Source of the DNA: JBHELB01 sp041859045
GTDB taxonomy: Bacteria > Hydrogenedentota > Hydrogenedentia > Hydrogenedentales > SLHB01
DNA: 64,000 nt
Reading direction: 5' to 3'
Assembly: GCA_041859045.1 (NCBI GenBank)
Contig: JBHELB010000012.1
Location: forward strand, 1 to 64,000
Part shown: in pieces, positions 32,886 to 42,236 of the stretch
How the letters are laid out: every line of letters begins with the position of its first letter
Numbering within the stretch: position 1 is the first letter of the stretch
Translations under genes and position numbers: made by a program
Notes under the pieces: generated by a model
Database searches by the model: none
The model's input: only the letters and a program-made list of their open reading frames with translations
What the model was told of the DNA's origin: nothing

Positions 32886-34732
32886 GCAATACCGTACGCA
32901 CCCCGCGCTGGGTTTGGCTGCTGATCGCGGCGATGGCGCTCAGCGATCTGGGCGTGCATTTGTGGGTCACGTTTGCGCCCCCGCGCGGTTTCGTTGCCAC
33001 AGGCCTGCACACCTTCGACGATATCGTTTACCGCGTGGCGATGGATATGTTCGATAGCGGTTTCAACAATCCCTTCGCGGTTAACGGCGCGCCACTGGGA
33101 ACGCACGCCGCGGCCTACTTCGCCGTCCCCTGGTATTGGCTCTACGGCGCGGCGGGATTCCTGGCAACGCGGCTTCAGATGCCCCACTTCCTGATGTTGG
33201 CTGTACTGAATGGGCTTGGACTCGCGTTCTATCTCTACGCGGGCTGGCGTTTTCTCGCGGCGATTGCGCCAGACCGTGTGCGGTTGGCGTTTGCGTTGTG
33301 GACGCTCGGCGGGGGGCTGGGCGGGGCCATCTATCTATGGGCAATGCACAGCGGTTGGTTGTATGCGCCGGAAGCCGAGGCGGTGTTGCCGCGTTTGCTG
33401 ATGTATGACGTGATTGAGGGGGCGAATTTGCTGCCGATCCTGAACGGTCAGCGGTTTTACTACACATTTCCACTGGCGCTCGGGCTCGTGGGGTTCGCGC
33501 GCATTGTTCACCGTCGTTCATTGGTGTTGACCGCGCCACTGTTGTTCGCAGCGTGCTTTCTGAACCTACGCGTTGCGCCGCCGCTACTCGTGGGGATACT
33601 TGTCTACCTGGCCTGCATGCGCGACATTCCCGTGCGGCGCTGGGCCGCGATCGGCGCAGCGTGTATAGCGGCGACGGCCATCGGTGTGGCCGCGTCGATG
33701 CTCGCGATGTCGCTCAGCCCCGCCTTCACGCAAAACGCCGTGGCCAAGGTAAGTGCAGCGGCGTGGCTTACCCCGTTACTTGTCGCGGGTTTCTTCTACA
33801 TGGTTCCTGCTATCGCCGAAATCAGGCGATTGTCTACAGCGCTTGGGCCGATTCCGCGCATGCTCCTGTGCAGCGTCAACGGATACCTGCTCGCTTTTGT
33901 CGCGCTCTACATTGCCCACCACCTCTGGTACGGCAATGCGCTCGGTACGGGCGAGGCGGCGGCGGGCATTGCGGCTAGCGATCTGGCGTTGCTTGGCGGC
34001 GCGGCGGGAATCGCGTGGGCATGGCGGCGCGCGCCCCGACGCCGCATCGCGGACAAGGGCGCCTGGGTGGCGCTATGGGCGGTGGCGTTGTTGGCGTTGA
34101 GCGTCTCGGCGTTTGGTCAAGGCGCGTACCTTACGCTCGTGCCGCAACGGTTCATGGTCTTGCTGGGCCTTCCGCTGAGCCTGCTGACGGCGGAGTGCCT
34201 GACTCGTTGGCCACGCGCGGGGCGCGTCTATGCTGCCGTATTTCTGCTTGTTGGCGGGTTGACGGTTCTGGTTGGCGCACTAATGGTGCAGGGGCCGCTC
34301 GCCCATACGCCAGGGCGCGGCGCGTTGGCAGGTCACCACGCGGAGTACATGCGGGACTCGGAAACGGTGCTCCTGCAGGCGTTGGCGCCCGGAACGGTGC
34401 TGGCGCCTCCGAGCGAAGGGCCGCACTTCGGCGACGTGCTCGCGCTGCGGCCGGAAACGCGATCGGTCACGGGCGTCGGCGCGACGGATTTCGCCGATCT
34501 CGCGCGGCGGAACACGGCGTACCGAGGCGCATATGGCTTCTTTTCTCCTGACGCCGCGAACCGTGCGGACGTTCTTGAGACCTTCGATGTCGATTTCGTG
34601 TATTGTCCGAGCACGCGCCCCGTTACGGACGTTACTCTGCGCGCGCTGCGCGAGTGGGAACGACTGCAACTCGTAGCGGCTACGGACGGCGGCGCGGTGT
34701 TCCGCGTGCGGAAGGGGAGGGCCTTGCCGTGA
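32882..34732 (+). CDS. Polytopic membrane protein, possibly GT-C-like
   Basis: 616 residues with about ten or more membrane helices, starting at VWLLIAAMALSDLGVHLW. An early periplasmic loop has conserved-looking acidic residues (HTFDDIVYRVAMDMF) where GT-C glycosyltransferases place the catalytic Asp pair. A soluble C-terminal region follows from about 480. Between two GT2 genes with ATGA and GTGA overlaps, it could be a lipid-linked-sugar transferase or polymerase. I do not recognise a named family. Confidence 0.7.
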   Translation: MSNTVRTPRWVWLLIAAMALSDLGVHLWVTFAPPRGFVATGLHTFDDIVYRVAMDMFDSGFNNPFAVNGAPLGTHAAAYFAVPWYWLYGAAGFLATRLQMPHFLMLAVLNGLGLAFYLYAGWRFLAAIAPDRVRLAFALWTLGGGLGGAIYLWAMHSGWLYAPEAEAVLPRLLMYDVIEGANLLPILNGQRFYYTFPLALGLVGFARIVHRRSLVLTAPLLFAACFLNLRVAPPLLVGILVYLACMRDIPVRRWAAIGAACIAATAIGVAASMLAMSLSPAFTQNAVAKVSAAAWLTPLLVAGFFYMVPAIAEIRRLSTALGPIPRMLLCSVNGYLLAFVALYIAHHLWYGNALGTGEAAAGIAASDLALLGGAAGIAWAWRRAPRRRIADKGAWVALWAVALLALSVSAFGQGAYLTLVPQRFMVLLGLPLSLLTAECLTRWPRAGRVYAAVFLLVGGLTVLVGALMVQGPLAHTPGRGALAGHHAEYMRDSETVLLQALAPGTVLAPPSEGPHFGDVLALRPETRSVTGVGATDFADLARRNTAYRGAYGFFSPDAANRADVLETFDVDFVYCPSTRPVTDVTLRALREWERLQLVAATDGGAVFRVRKGRALP

Positions 34733-35592
34733 CGAATGTGCCAGATGTCAGCGTCGCGCTCCTGACGCGCAACGCCGGGTCTCTACTGCGCCGGTTGCTC
34801 GAGAGTGTTGCTGCACAGGAGACGGAACGCGGCGTCGAGGTCGTTGCGTTGGACTCGTGCTCGACCGACGGCACGCCGGAATTGCTCAGCGAGTTCGGCG
34901 CGCGCGTGGAGCAACTTCCGCCTGAGGAGTTCAACTTCGGCACGGCGCGCGACCGCGTTTTCTCTCAGTGCAGGGGTGATGTGATCATTAGTCTTTCACA
35001 GGACGCGATTCCCGCGCACCCGCGCTGGCTTGAACATCTTATCGAGCCGATCGTTGCCGACGGCGTCGCGGTGAGTTGCGGACGCAGTCTGCCCGATCCG
35101 CAGCGTGCGATGCGGCAATTCCCTTGGGAAGCCAACGGTCTTTTCTACTTCACGCGCGAGATGCGGGCATTTTTCGAGCGCTACGGACGCGGTCTCTCCA
35201 ATGCAAACGCCGCCTATCGACGCGAGGTGTGGGCACGACTTGGTTTTGGTCCGCAACGCATCGGCGAGGACTTCAAGTTCCAGCAAAAGCTGACGGCGGC
35301 AGGCCTGCCGATGGCGTTCCCGAGCGACGCGCCCGTGTTTCATCACCACGACTATTCGCTGGACGCGCTGTGGATGCGCTGCAAGTTGGAGGGCGAGGGC
35401 CTGCGCGACCTCGGTTTCCCCTACGGTCCACTTGACCTCGTTTCGGATCTCCTGTCGCCGCGCAAGTACGCGGTGTGGGCGCGCGATTTTGTGCAAGGAC
35501 GCTTGCGCCGTCCAGCGGACTGGCTCTTTCCCGTGCTGCGGCCTTGCGCGGTGTACGCGGGCAATCGCGCGCAGGCGGAGACGTCCGCATGA
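34729..35592 (+). CDS. Glycosyltransferase family 2
   Basis: 287 residues, GTG start overlapping the upstream TGA. VSVALLTRNAGSLLRRLLESV, VVALDSCSTDGT (catalytic-site Asp), IISLSQDAIPAHPRWL (DxD-like) and AYRREVWARLGF are typical of rhamnosyltransferase-like GT2. Overlaps the following methyltransferase by ATGA. Confidence 0.9.
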   Translation: MTNVPDVSVALLTRNAGSLLRRLLESVAAQETERGVEVVALDSCSTDGTPELLSEFGARVEQLPPEEFNFGTARDRVFSQCRGDVIISLSQDAIPAHPRWLEHLIEPIVADGVAVSCGRSLPDPQRAMRQFPWEANGLFYFTREMRAFFERYGRGLSNANAAYRREVWARLGFGPQRIGEDFKFQQKLTAAGLPMAFPSDAPVFHHHDYSLDALWMRCKLEGEGLRDLGFPYGPLDLVSDLLSPRKYAVWARDFVQGRLRRPADWLFPVLRPCAVYAGNRAQAETSA

Positions 35593-36335
35593 GCGACCGC
35601 ATGCGCCGCTACTACGCCGAACATCCGCACATGGTGAGTTCGCCGTTTGGCGGCATCGAGGGTTTTCACAGTGACCTCGTTGAAAAGGTGACGCGTCGTC
35701 TTGGCATCTCCTGGATGGGCCGCCGCGTGCTGGACGTGGGGTGCGGGCGCGGATTTCTGGGCGATATCGTGCGCGCGAACGGCGGCGAGTACGTGGGCGC
35801 CGATCTCGTGGCCAGCCGTGCGGGCGTGCGCATGGCCGTGGCGGATGCGCAGCGTTTGCCGTTTGCCGACGCCTCCTTCGATCTTGTGTGCTGTATCGAC
35901 GCCTTCGAACACATACCTGCGCCGCATGCCGCCGTGCAAGAGTTTCGCCGGGTGCTACGGCCCGACGGCTCGGTGTTTTTGTCGGCCCCAAACTACGGAA
36001 ACGTCGCGGGGCTAGTAAAGAAGTGGTGCGAGTCACGGGGCGGTTACGCGCGCGATTCCTGGGCTCCCTTCGGGCGGTGGAGCCCGCAAGAACTCGAACA
36101 CGCGCTGACCTTGCGCGGGGTGCGTCGGCTGTTTAGCGCGGCGGGCGCGCGCCGCATGCAGTGCATCGGCTATGGTGCGGAGGTTGAGTTAGGTCTGTTC
36201 CCATGGATTGCTCACCCGCGCTTTCCCGAGGCGCTGTTGTATCGCCTGCAACGCCTGTTTCGCGCCGTCGGGCCGGGAGTGGCGCGCGTCTGGCCGGGGG
36301 CGAGTCTGCACGGCTTTTGGCGTATAGACTTCTGA
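35589..36335 (+). CDS. Class I SAM-dependent methyltransferase
   Basis: 248 residues. Motif I RRVLDVGCGRGFLGDIV, acidic SAM contact GADLVAS, CCIDAFEHIPAPH and FRRVLRPDGSVFLSAPN. Methyltransferase_11 type. The ATG at 35589 overlaps the GT2 stop. Last gene of the glycan-assembly run 30054-36335; probably methylates a sugar or lipid in that pathway. Confidence 0.88.
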   Translation: MSDRMRRYYAEHPHMVSSPFGGIEGFHSDLVEKVTRRLGISWMGRRVLDVGCGRGFLGDIVRANGGEYVGADLVASRAGVRMAVADAQRLPFADASFDLVCCIDAFEHIPAPHAAVQEFRRVLRPDGSVFLSAPNYGNVAGLVKKWCESRGGYARDSWAPFGRWSPQELEHALTLRGVRRLFSAAGARRMQCIGYGAEVELGLFPWIAHPRFPEALLYRLQRLFRAVGPGVARVWPGASLHGFWRIDF

Positions 36336-36427
36336 CGGGCGGAAGGCCTTCCGCGCCAGAGATGTTTCCACTGTGCAGGGCCGAATGGTATGCTGTTGCA
36401 CCGCTGAGGGGCAAGGGAGACAACACG

Positions 36428-39400
36428 ATGAGCCAGCAGACATCGCTGGAGGCGTTATGGGAGCGGAAGGCGTATCGCCGGGGATTCTGGGCACTCCTGG
36501 CGACGCAATTTCAGGGGGCATTCAACGACAACGCCTTCAAGCAGACGATCATCTTGTCGCTACCGGTGCTGTTGACGGCGCAGCATTACCCGGAATCGTG
36601 GCAGGGCTACGTAACGGGCGTGTCCACGCTGCTGTTTAACCTGCCGTTTATCCTGCTGCCGGGGATTGCGGGGGCACTGGCGGATCGCTACAGCAAGCAG
36701 AGCGTGGCGTTGGCCACCAAGTATTTCGAAGTAGCTATCATGGTCTTTGGGGCTGTTGCGTTCTATATCGGAAATCCGTACGCGATATGGGCGATGCTGT
36801 TCCTTATGGGCCTGCAGAGCACGCTCTTTAGTCCCGCGAAGTACGGCATTTTGCCGGAGACCCTCCCAGAAGGCCGTTTGTCTTGGGGCAACGGCGTCCT
36901 CGCGACGCTCACTTTCGTGGCGATCATTCTGGGTACGGGCGCGGTGGGCCCGCTGCTCGATCTGGCGGGCGGGAACGTCTATCTCATCGCGCTGCCGCTC
37001 ATCGTGCTGTCGATCCTAGGCACACTCTCCGCGCGCTGGATCACACACCCGCCCGCGGCCGCGCCGGATCGTCCCTTGCCGTTGAACCCCTGGGCGGACA
37101 TGGGGCAGTACGTGCGCCTGTTCCTGGCCGATCGTTGGCTGCTGCTTACGATGCTTGGCATTACCTACTTCTGGTTCTGCGGGCAACTCATGATGATGAA
37201 CATCATCGAATTTGCCAAAGGCATCTCGTCGAACAACACCGGCATCTCGATCATGCTCGCGTCGCTCACGCTCGGCATCGGCGGCGGCAGCATGGCCGCG
37301 GGATATCTGTCGCGCGGACGGATCGAGGTGGGCCTTATCCCGCTTGGCGCGTTGGGGCTGTCGTTCTTCAGCGCGGTATTGGGCCTGAACACGGTGGGGC
37401 TGTGGGGCGGCTCCGCGCTCCTGTTTGCATTGGGATTCTTTGGCGGCATCTACGATCTGCCGATGCAGGCGACGTTGCAGCAGCGGAGCCCGGACAGCGT
37501 CAAGGGCGGCATGATCGCCGCGAACAATTTCTTCAATTTCGTCGGCATGGGCCTGGCCGCAGGGCTATTCATTCTGTTGTTTGGCGTGCTGCACGTCTCG
37601 CCGCGAGTCATTTTCCTGCTTAGCGCCGTGCTCACGCTCGCCGTGGGCATTTACATCTGCTATTTGTTGCCGATGTTCCTGCTGCGCTTCATTCTGTGGG
37701 TACTGGGGAACACGTTCTACCGCCTGACCGTCGCGGGCGCGCACCACGTACCGCAGAAAAGCGGCGCGCTCATCGTCGCCAATCACACGTCTTTCATCGA
37801 CGCGCTCGCGGTCATCGCGTCACTCGATCGCCCCATGCGGTTTCTGATGGACCATGAGATCTACGACCTGCCTTGGGTGCGCCCACTGGCGAAAGCGATG
37901 AACGCGATCCCTATTTCGCCAAAGGACAGCCCACGCGAGTTGATCACCGCGCTCAAAACCGCCGCGAGCGCCATCGAGAATGGCGAGTTGGTTTGCATCT
38001 TTGCCGAGGGGCAGATCTCGCGCACCGGCCAGCTGCTGCCGTTCCGAAAAGGATTTGAGCGGATCATGAAGGGCCTCGACGCGCCCATCATTCCCGTGTA
38101 CCTCGATCAACTCTGGGGCAGCGTATTCAGCTATTCCGGCAACAAATTCTTCTGGAAAGTCCCGCGCAGTATTCCGTATCGCGTGACGGTCGCCTACGGC
38201 GCGCCGATGCCGGGCGACAGCACGCCGCAGGCCGTGCGCCAGGCGATGCAGGAACTCGGCACAGAGGCGTTCCTTCTGCGCAAGCATCGTCAGCCCATGT
38301 TGCATCGTGCGTTCGTGCGCAGCGTCCGGCGTAGGCCGTTCGCGTTGTGCATGGCCGACATGACGATTCCCAAGCTCTCGTATTTCAAAACCTACGTTGG
38401 CGCGCTCGTGTTTGCGCGCAAACTGAATGCGCTGCTCGACGATCACTCTATGGTCGGCGTCTTGTTGCCGTCCACCGTCGGCGGCGCGCTCACCAATATC
38501 GCGCTCCAATTTATGGGCCGGACGGCGGTCAATCTCAATTACACCGCCGCGCCGGACGCCGTCGCCTCCGCCGCGCGGCAGTGCAACATTCGTCACGTAA
38601 TCACGGCGCACGCGTTCCTCGAAAAGGTGCCGATGGACGTCCCCGGCGAAGCGATCTATCTCGAAGACATCCGCAAAACCGTGACCGGACTCGACCGTAT
38701 CACCGCGATGCTCATGGCGGTGTTTCTGCCGGTGCGCGTGATCGAGCGGCGTCTCGGCGGCCCGCGCAAGCGCTCGGTGGATGACCTCGCGACGATCATC
38801 TTCTCGAGCGGCAGCGAGGGCGAGCCGAAGGGCGTGATGCTGAGTCATTTCAACATCAGTTGCAACATCGAAGCGACGCTGCAGGTCTTTCCGCATGAGG
38901 CCGGATTCGGCATGACGGGCATTCTGCCGTTCTTCCATTCCTTCGGTTACTTGGGCGGACTGTGGCTGCCGCTGTTTGGCGGGTTCTTTACGGTGTACTA
39001 CCCAAATCCGCTCGACGCGAAGACTGTGGGTTCCTTGATCGGCCAGTACCACCCGCAGTTCCTTATCGCCACGCCGACGTTTCTTCAGAACTTCATCCGC
39101 CGTTGCCTGCCTGAAGAAATGAGTTCACTCATCTACGTCGTGACGGGCGCGGAAAAACTCTCGCCGCGCATCCGCGAGGCGTTTCGGGCGAAGTTCGGCA
39201 TCGAGCCACTCGAAGGCTACGGCACAACGGAATGCGCCCCGGTGGTGTCGGTGAACGTGCCCGATTTCCGCGCACCGGGCTTCTACCAAGTCGGCACGAA
39301 GCACGGCACCATTGGCCATCCGGTTCCGGGCGTGAGTGTGCGCGTGATCGACCCCGACACCGAGGAACCACTGCAGGACGGCACTCCGGGACTTTTGTTG

Positions 39401-39868
39401 GTCAAAGGGCCGAACATCATGCAGGGCTACTTGGGGCAACCGGAGAAGACGGCGAAGGTCTTGCGAAACGGGTGGTATTCGACGGGCGACATCGCGGCGA
39501 TCGACGAAGACGGGTTCATCACGATCACGGACCGCTTGTCGCGCTTCAGCAAGATCGCGGGCGAGATGGTGCCGCACAACAAAATCGAGGAAACGTTCCA
39601 CGAGATGCTCGGGCTTCAGGAGCAGTCCCTGGCGATCGTGGGCGTGCCCGACGAATCTCGCGGCGAACGCCTGGTCTGCCTGCACACGCTGAGCGAAGAC
39701 CTGCTCGACAGCCTTCTCGCGCGCTTGGACACGTGCTCACTGCCGAAACTCTGGATTCCCAAGCCCAGCGCCTTCTACCGCATCGAAACGATTCCCGTCC
39801 TCGGCACGGGAAAGGTCGATCTGCGCGCGCTAAAGAAGATGGCGAACGAACTTGACCTTGGCGTATAG
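36428..39868 (+). CDS. aas: LplT-PlsC-Aas fusion: lysophospholipid transporter, acyltransferase and acyl-ACP synthetase
   Basis: 1146 residues in three domains. Residues 15-410 are an MFS-type transporter like LplT (FQGAFNDNAFKQ, FSPAKYGILPE). Residues about 425-630 are a PlsC acyltransferase with NHTSFID at 452-458 (HX4D) and FAEGQISRTG near 525. Residues about 645-1146 are an AMP-forming acyl-ACP synthetase with IIFSSGSEGEPKGVMLSH from 790, GYGTTECAPVVSVN and STGDIAAIDEDGF. Together these would import lyso-phosphatidylethanolamine and re-acylate it, done by separate proteins in E. coli. The ATG at 36428 follows GGGAGAC; an in-frame extension to 36203 overlaps the upstream gene. Confidence 0.93.
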   Translation: MSQQTSLEALWERKAYRRGFWALLATQFQGAFNDNAFKQTIILSLPVLLTAQHYPESWQGYVTGVSTLLFNLPFILLPGIAGALADRYSKQSVALATKYFEVAIMVFGAVAFYIGNPYAIWAMLFLMGLQSTLFSPAKYGILPETLPEGRLSWGNGVLATLTFVAIILGTGAVGPLLDLAGGNVYLIALPLIVLSILGTLSARWITHPPAAAPDRPLPLNPWADMGQYVRLFLADRWLLLTMLGITYFWFCGQLMMMNIIEFAKGISSNNTGISIMLASLTLGIGGGSMAAGYLSRGRIEVGLIPLGALGLSFFSAVLGLNTVGLWGGSALLFALGFFGGIYDLPMQATLQQRSPDSVKGGMIAANNFFNFVGMGLAAGLFILLFGVLHVSPRVIFLLSAVLTLAVGIYICYLLPMFLLRFILWVLGNTFYRLTVAGAHHVPQKSGALIVANHTSFIDALAVIASLDRPMRFLMDHEIYDLPWVRPLAKAMNAIPISPKDSPRELITALKTAASAIENGELVCIFAEGQISRTGQLLPFRKGFERIMKGLDAPIIPVYLDQLWGSVFSYSGNKFFWKVPRSIPYRVTVAYGAPMPGDSTPQAVRQAMQELGTEAFLLRKHRQPMLHRAFVRSVRRRPFALCMADMTIPKLSYFKTYVGALVFARKLNALLDDHSMVGVLLPSTVGGALTNIALQFMGRTAVNLNYTAAPDAVASAARQCNIRHVITAHAFLEKVPMDVPGEAIYLEDIRKTVTGLDRITAMLMAVFLPVRVIERRLGGPRKRSVDDLATIIFSSGSEGEPKGVMLSHFNISCNIEATLQVFPHEAGFGMTGILPFFHSFGYLGGLWLPLFGGFFTVYYPNPLDAKTVGSLIGQYHPQFLIATPTFLQNFIRRCLPEEMSSLIYVVTGAEKLSPRIREAFRAKFGIEPLEGYGTTECAPVVSVNVPDFRAPGFYQVGTKHGTIGHPVPGVSVRVIDPDTEEPLQDGTPGLLLVKGPNIMQGYLGQPEKTAKVLRNGWYSTGDIAAIDEDGFITITDRLSRFSKIAGEMVPHNKIEETFHEMLGLQEQSLAIVGVPDESRGERLVCLHTLSEDLLDSLLARLDTCSLPKLWIPKPSAFYRIETIPVLGTGKVDLRALKKMANELDLGV

Positions 39869-39912
39869 GCGGCGGTAAGTGCGCCAAGTCTGTGGAATGA
39901 GGAGTATTTTGC

Positions 39913-40506
39913 ATGGCAATTCCTGAAAACGCGAATCCGATTGAGTTGTTCAAGGAATGGCTGGAAGAAGCCAAAGGTACGGACCTGAAAGAGCCGACGT
40001 CGGTGGCGTTGGCGACGGCGGATGCGAATGGACGTCCGTCGGTGCGCATGGTGCTGCTCAAGGGAGTGGATGAGCGCGGTTTCACGTTCTACACGAATCT
40101 CACCAGCCCGAAGGCGCAGCAACTCGACGCCAATCCGCGCGCGGCGTTGTGTTTTCACTACATGCCGCTCAAGAAACAGGTCCGCGTGGAGGGTGTGGTC
40201 GAACGGGTGAGCGACGAGGAGGCGGACGCGTATTTTGCGTCGCGTGCGCGGATTAGTCAGCTCGGCGCATGGGCCTCAAAGCAATCGCAGCCGCTGCCGG
40301 AACGTTTCGCGCTCGAGAAACGCGTCGCCAAGTACACCGCGCGATTCAACATCGGCAAGGTGCCGCGTCCATCGTTTTGGTCTGGATATCGCGTGAAGCC
40401 GGACTGGATCGAATTCTGGCACGAGAAACCGTTCCGGTTGCACGACCGCATCGTCTACCGCCGCACGGAATCCGGCGCGTGGGAAAGCCAGTGGTTGTTT
40501 CCGTAA
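39913..40506 (+). CDS. pdxH: Pyridoxamine/pyridoxine 5'-phosphate oxidase
   Basis: 197 residues. FMN-dependent oxidation of PNP/PMP to pyridoxal 5'-phosphate. Family blocks: PTSVALATADANGRPSVRMV, LKGVDERGFTFYTN, SPKAQQLDANPRAALCF, VRVEGVVERVSDEEADAYF, SQLGAWASKQSQPL, PRPSFWSGYRVKPDWIEFWH and the C-terminal WESQWLFP. GAGGAG precedes the ATG. Its TAA lies inside a hairpin separating it from pntB. Confidence 0.96.
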   Translation: MAIPENANPIELFKEWLEEAKGTDLKEPTSVALATADANGRPSVRMVLLKGVDERGFTFYTNLTSPKAQQLDANPRAALCFHYMPLKKQVRVEGVVERVSDEEADAYFASRARISQLGAWASKQSQPLPERFALEKRVAKYTARFNIGKVPRPSFWSGYRVKPDWIEFWHEKPFRLHDRIVYRRTESGAWESQWLFP

Positions 40507-40534
40507 GGGACCGCCGCCCGGCGGCCCCTTACGG
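40501..40534. terminator. Hairpin between the convergent pdxH and pntB genes
   Basis: CCGTAAGGG (40501-40509) pairs perfectly with CCCTTACGG (40526-40534). One mismatch and five further pairs extend it to a GCCC loop. The pdxH stop TAA is within the left arm. No long T-run follows on either strand, so it is probably a bidirectional but imperfect terminator. Confidence 0.55.
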
Positions 40535-40551
40535 CTAGACTTCCCGCAGGG

Positions 40552-41940
40552 CTACGCCGCCGCGTCCTTGAACTGCGCGATGAGCGTCTGAAGACTGGCC
40601 TTGGCGTCGCCAAACAGCATGCGCGTGTTCGGTTTGAAGAATAGGGGATTTTCAATTCCGGCGAATCCCGCCGCCATGGACCGTTTGAGCACGAAGCAAG
40701 TGCGGGCGCGATCCACTTCGATCGTGGGCATGCCGTAAATCGGACTGCCCTCGTCCTCGCGCGCGGCGGGGTTCACGACATCATTGGCGCCAATCACAAT
40801 CGCGACGTCGACGGTTTCCATCACGGGATTCACGTCGTCGGGCACAGCGAGCAACTCATACGGCACATTGGCCTCGGCCAACAGCACGTTCATATGCCCC
40901 GGCATGCGCCCCGCGACGGGATGAATACCGAATTTCACCTCGGCCCCATTGCGCTCGAGTATTTCGGCGAGTTCCCGCACGGCGTGTTGCGCTTGTGCGA
41001 CCGCCATGCCGTAGCCCGGCACAAACAACACCGACTGCGCGGCTTCGAGCACGTAGTACGCGTCGTCGGCCGAAATGGGTGTCGCTTCGCCCTGCACTCC
41101 GGCGCTCTTTTTCTTCGACGCCGATCCAAATCCGCTGAACAGCACGTTGCCCAGCGAGCGGTTCATCGCCTTGCACATGATGCTCGTGAGGATGATGCCG
41201 CTCGCGCCGACAAGCGAACCGGAAACGATGAGCACGGTGTTGCGGATGATGAAACCGGCGGCGCATCCGGCAAGCCCGGAGTAGCTGTTGAGCAGAGAAA
41301 TCACCACGGGCATGTCTGCACCGCCGATGGGGATCGTCACCAGTACGCCCAGTACCAAAGACAACACAACCGCCGCGATGAACACAGGGTACAATTCCGC
41401 AGGATTTATGCAGAACGCCACGCCGCCGGCAATCAGCGCGGCAAGCACGAGCCCGTTCACGATCTGTTGGCCTCGAAAGAGGATCGGTTTGCCGGTAATT
41501 TTCTCGGCGAGTTTGGCGTACGCAATCATGCTGCCCGAGAACGTCACGCCACCGATCAGCACGGCGAGGTAAATCGCAAGGACGGTGATGAAATCGCCCT
41601 CCGTCTCACGCGCGTGGATGCCGTTGTACTCATACCACCCGACCAACAGGCTTGCCAGACCGCCGAACCCATTAAACAGGGCGACAAACTCCGGCATGGA
41701 GGTCATGGGGACGCGCAGCGCGGCGATCATGCCCGCCGTTGCGCCGAGGGCCACCCCCACCAAAATCCAGGTGTAAGACAAAATCCCTTGATCGAACAGC
41801 GTCACGACGATGGCGAGCAGCATGCCCGTCGCGGATAGGATGTTGCCCCGACGCGCGGTGGCGGCCGAGCTCATCATCTTGAGGCCGAAAATAAACAGAA
41901 TCGACGCGGCAATATAGCTGAGTTGTATAACAGTGGTCAC
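40552..41940 (-). CDS. pntB: NAD(P) transhydrogenase subunit beta
   Basis: 462 residues. Proton-translocating transhydrogenase beta subunit: nine or so N-terminal helices (domain II), then the NADP-binding domain III with VPGYGMAVAQAQHAVREL, HPVAGRMPGHMNVLLAEANVPYE, NPAAREDEGSPIYGMP and VLKRSMAAGFAG. Its ATG overlaps the pntAb stop by four bases. The operon makes NADPH at the cost of proton-motive force. Confidence 0.96.
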   Translation of the reverse strand: MTTVIQLSYIAASILFIFGLKMMSSAATARRGNILSATGMLLAIVVTLFDQGILSYTWILVGVALGATAGMIAALRVPMTSMPEFVALFNGFGGLASLLVGWYEYNGIHARETEGDFITVLAIYLAVLIGGVTFSGSMIAYAKLAEKITGKPILFRGQQIVNGLVLAALIAGGVAFCINPAELYPVFIAAVVLSLVLGVLVTIPIGGADMPVVISLLNSYSGLAGCAAGFIIRNTVLIVSGSLVGASGIILTSIMCKAMNRSLGNVLFSGFGSASKKKSAGVQGEATPISADDAYYVLEAAQSVLFVPGYGMAVAQAQHAVRELAEILERNGAEVKFGIHPVAGRMPGHMNVLLAEANVPYELLAVPDDVNPVMETVDVAIVIGANDVVNPAAREDEGSPIYGMPTIEVDRARTCFVLKRSMAAGFAGIENPLFFKPNTRMLFGDAKASLQTLIAQFKDAAA

Positions 41941-42233
41941 GACGATTTCCCCGGTTGTTTGCTCTTGAACATGGCCAGCATGCGATCGGTCACGAGATAG
42001 CCGCCCACTACGTTAATCGTAGCCAGGGCCACTGCCGCCACGCCCAGCGCCGTCCCCAAGACCGAATCTCCCGCGCTGCCCGCGGCGACGATTGCGCCGA
42101 CAATCGTGATGCCAGAAATCGCGTTCGAGCCGGACATCAGCGGCGTATGCAGTTGAGAGGGAACTTTCGAGATCAACTCGACGCCCAGAAAGATCGCCAG
42201 GGCGAAGGTGAAAAGCAACAGCATTGTAACCAT
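41937..42233 (-). CDS. pntAb: NAD(P) transhydrogenase subunit alpha, membrane part
   Basis: 98 residues with three or four membrane helices (LLLFTFALAIFLGVELIS, GSNAISGITIVGAIVAA, VAAVALATINVVGGYLVTDRML). It is the separate domain II part of the split alpha subunit, as in Rhodospirillum-type enzymes. Lies three bases after pntAa and overlaps pntB. Confidence 0.93.
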   Translation of the reverse strand: MVTMLLLFTFALAIFLGVELISKVPSQLHTPLMSGSNAISGITIVGAIVAAGSAGDSVLGTALGVAAVALATINVVGGYLVTDRMLAMFKSKQPGKSS

Positions 42234-42236
42234 GAG

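Noticed and set aside
37820..39052. 410-codon minus-strand open frame inside the LplT-Aas gene
   Set aside because: Antisense shadow with His/Arg/Asp-rich low-information sequence; the plus-strand gene has intact motifs across the same DNA.
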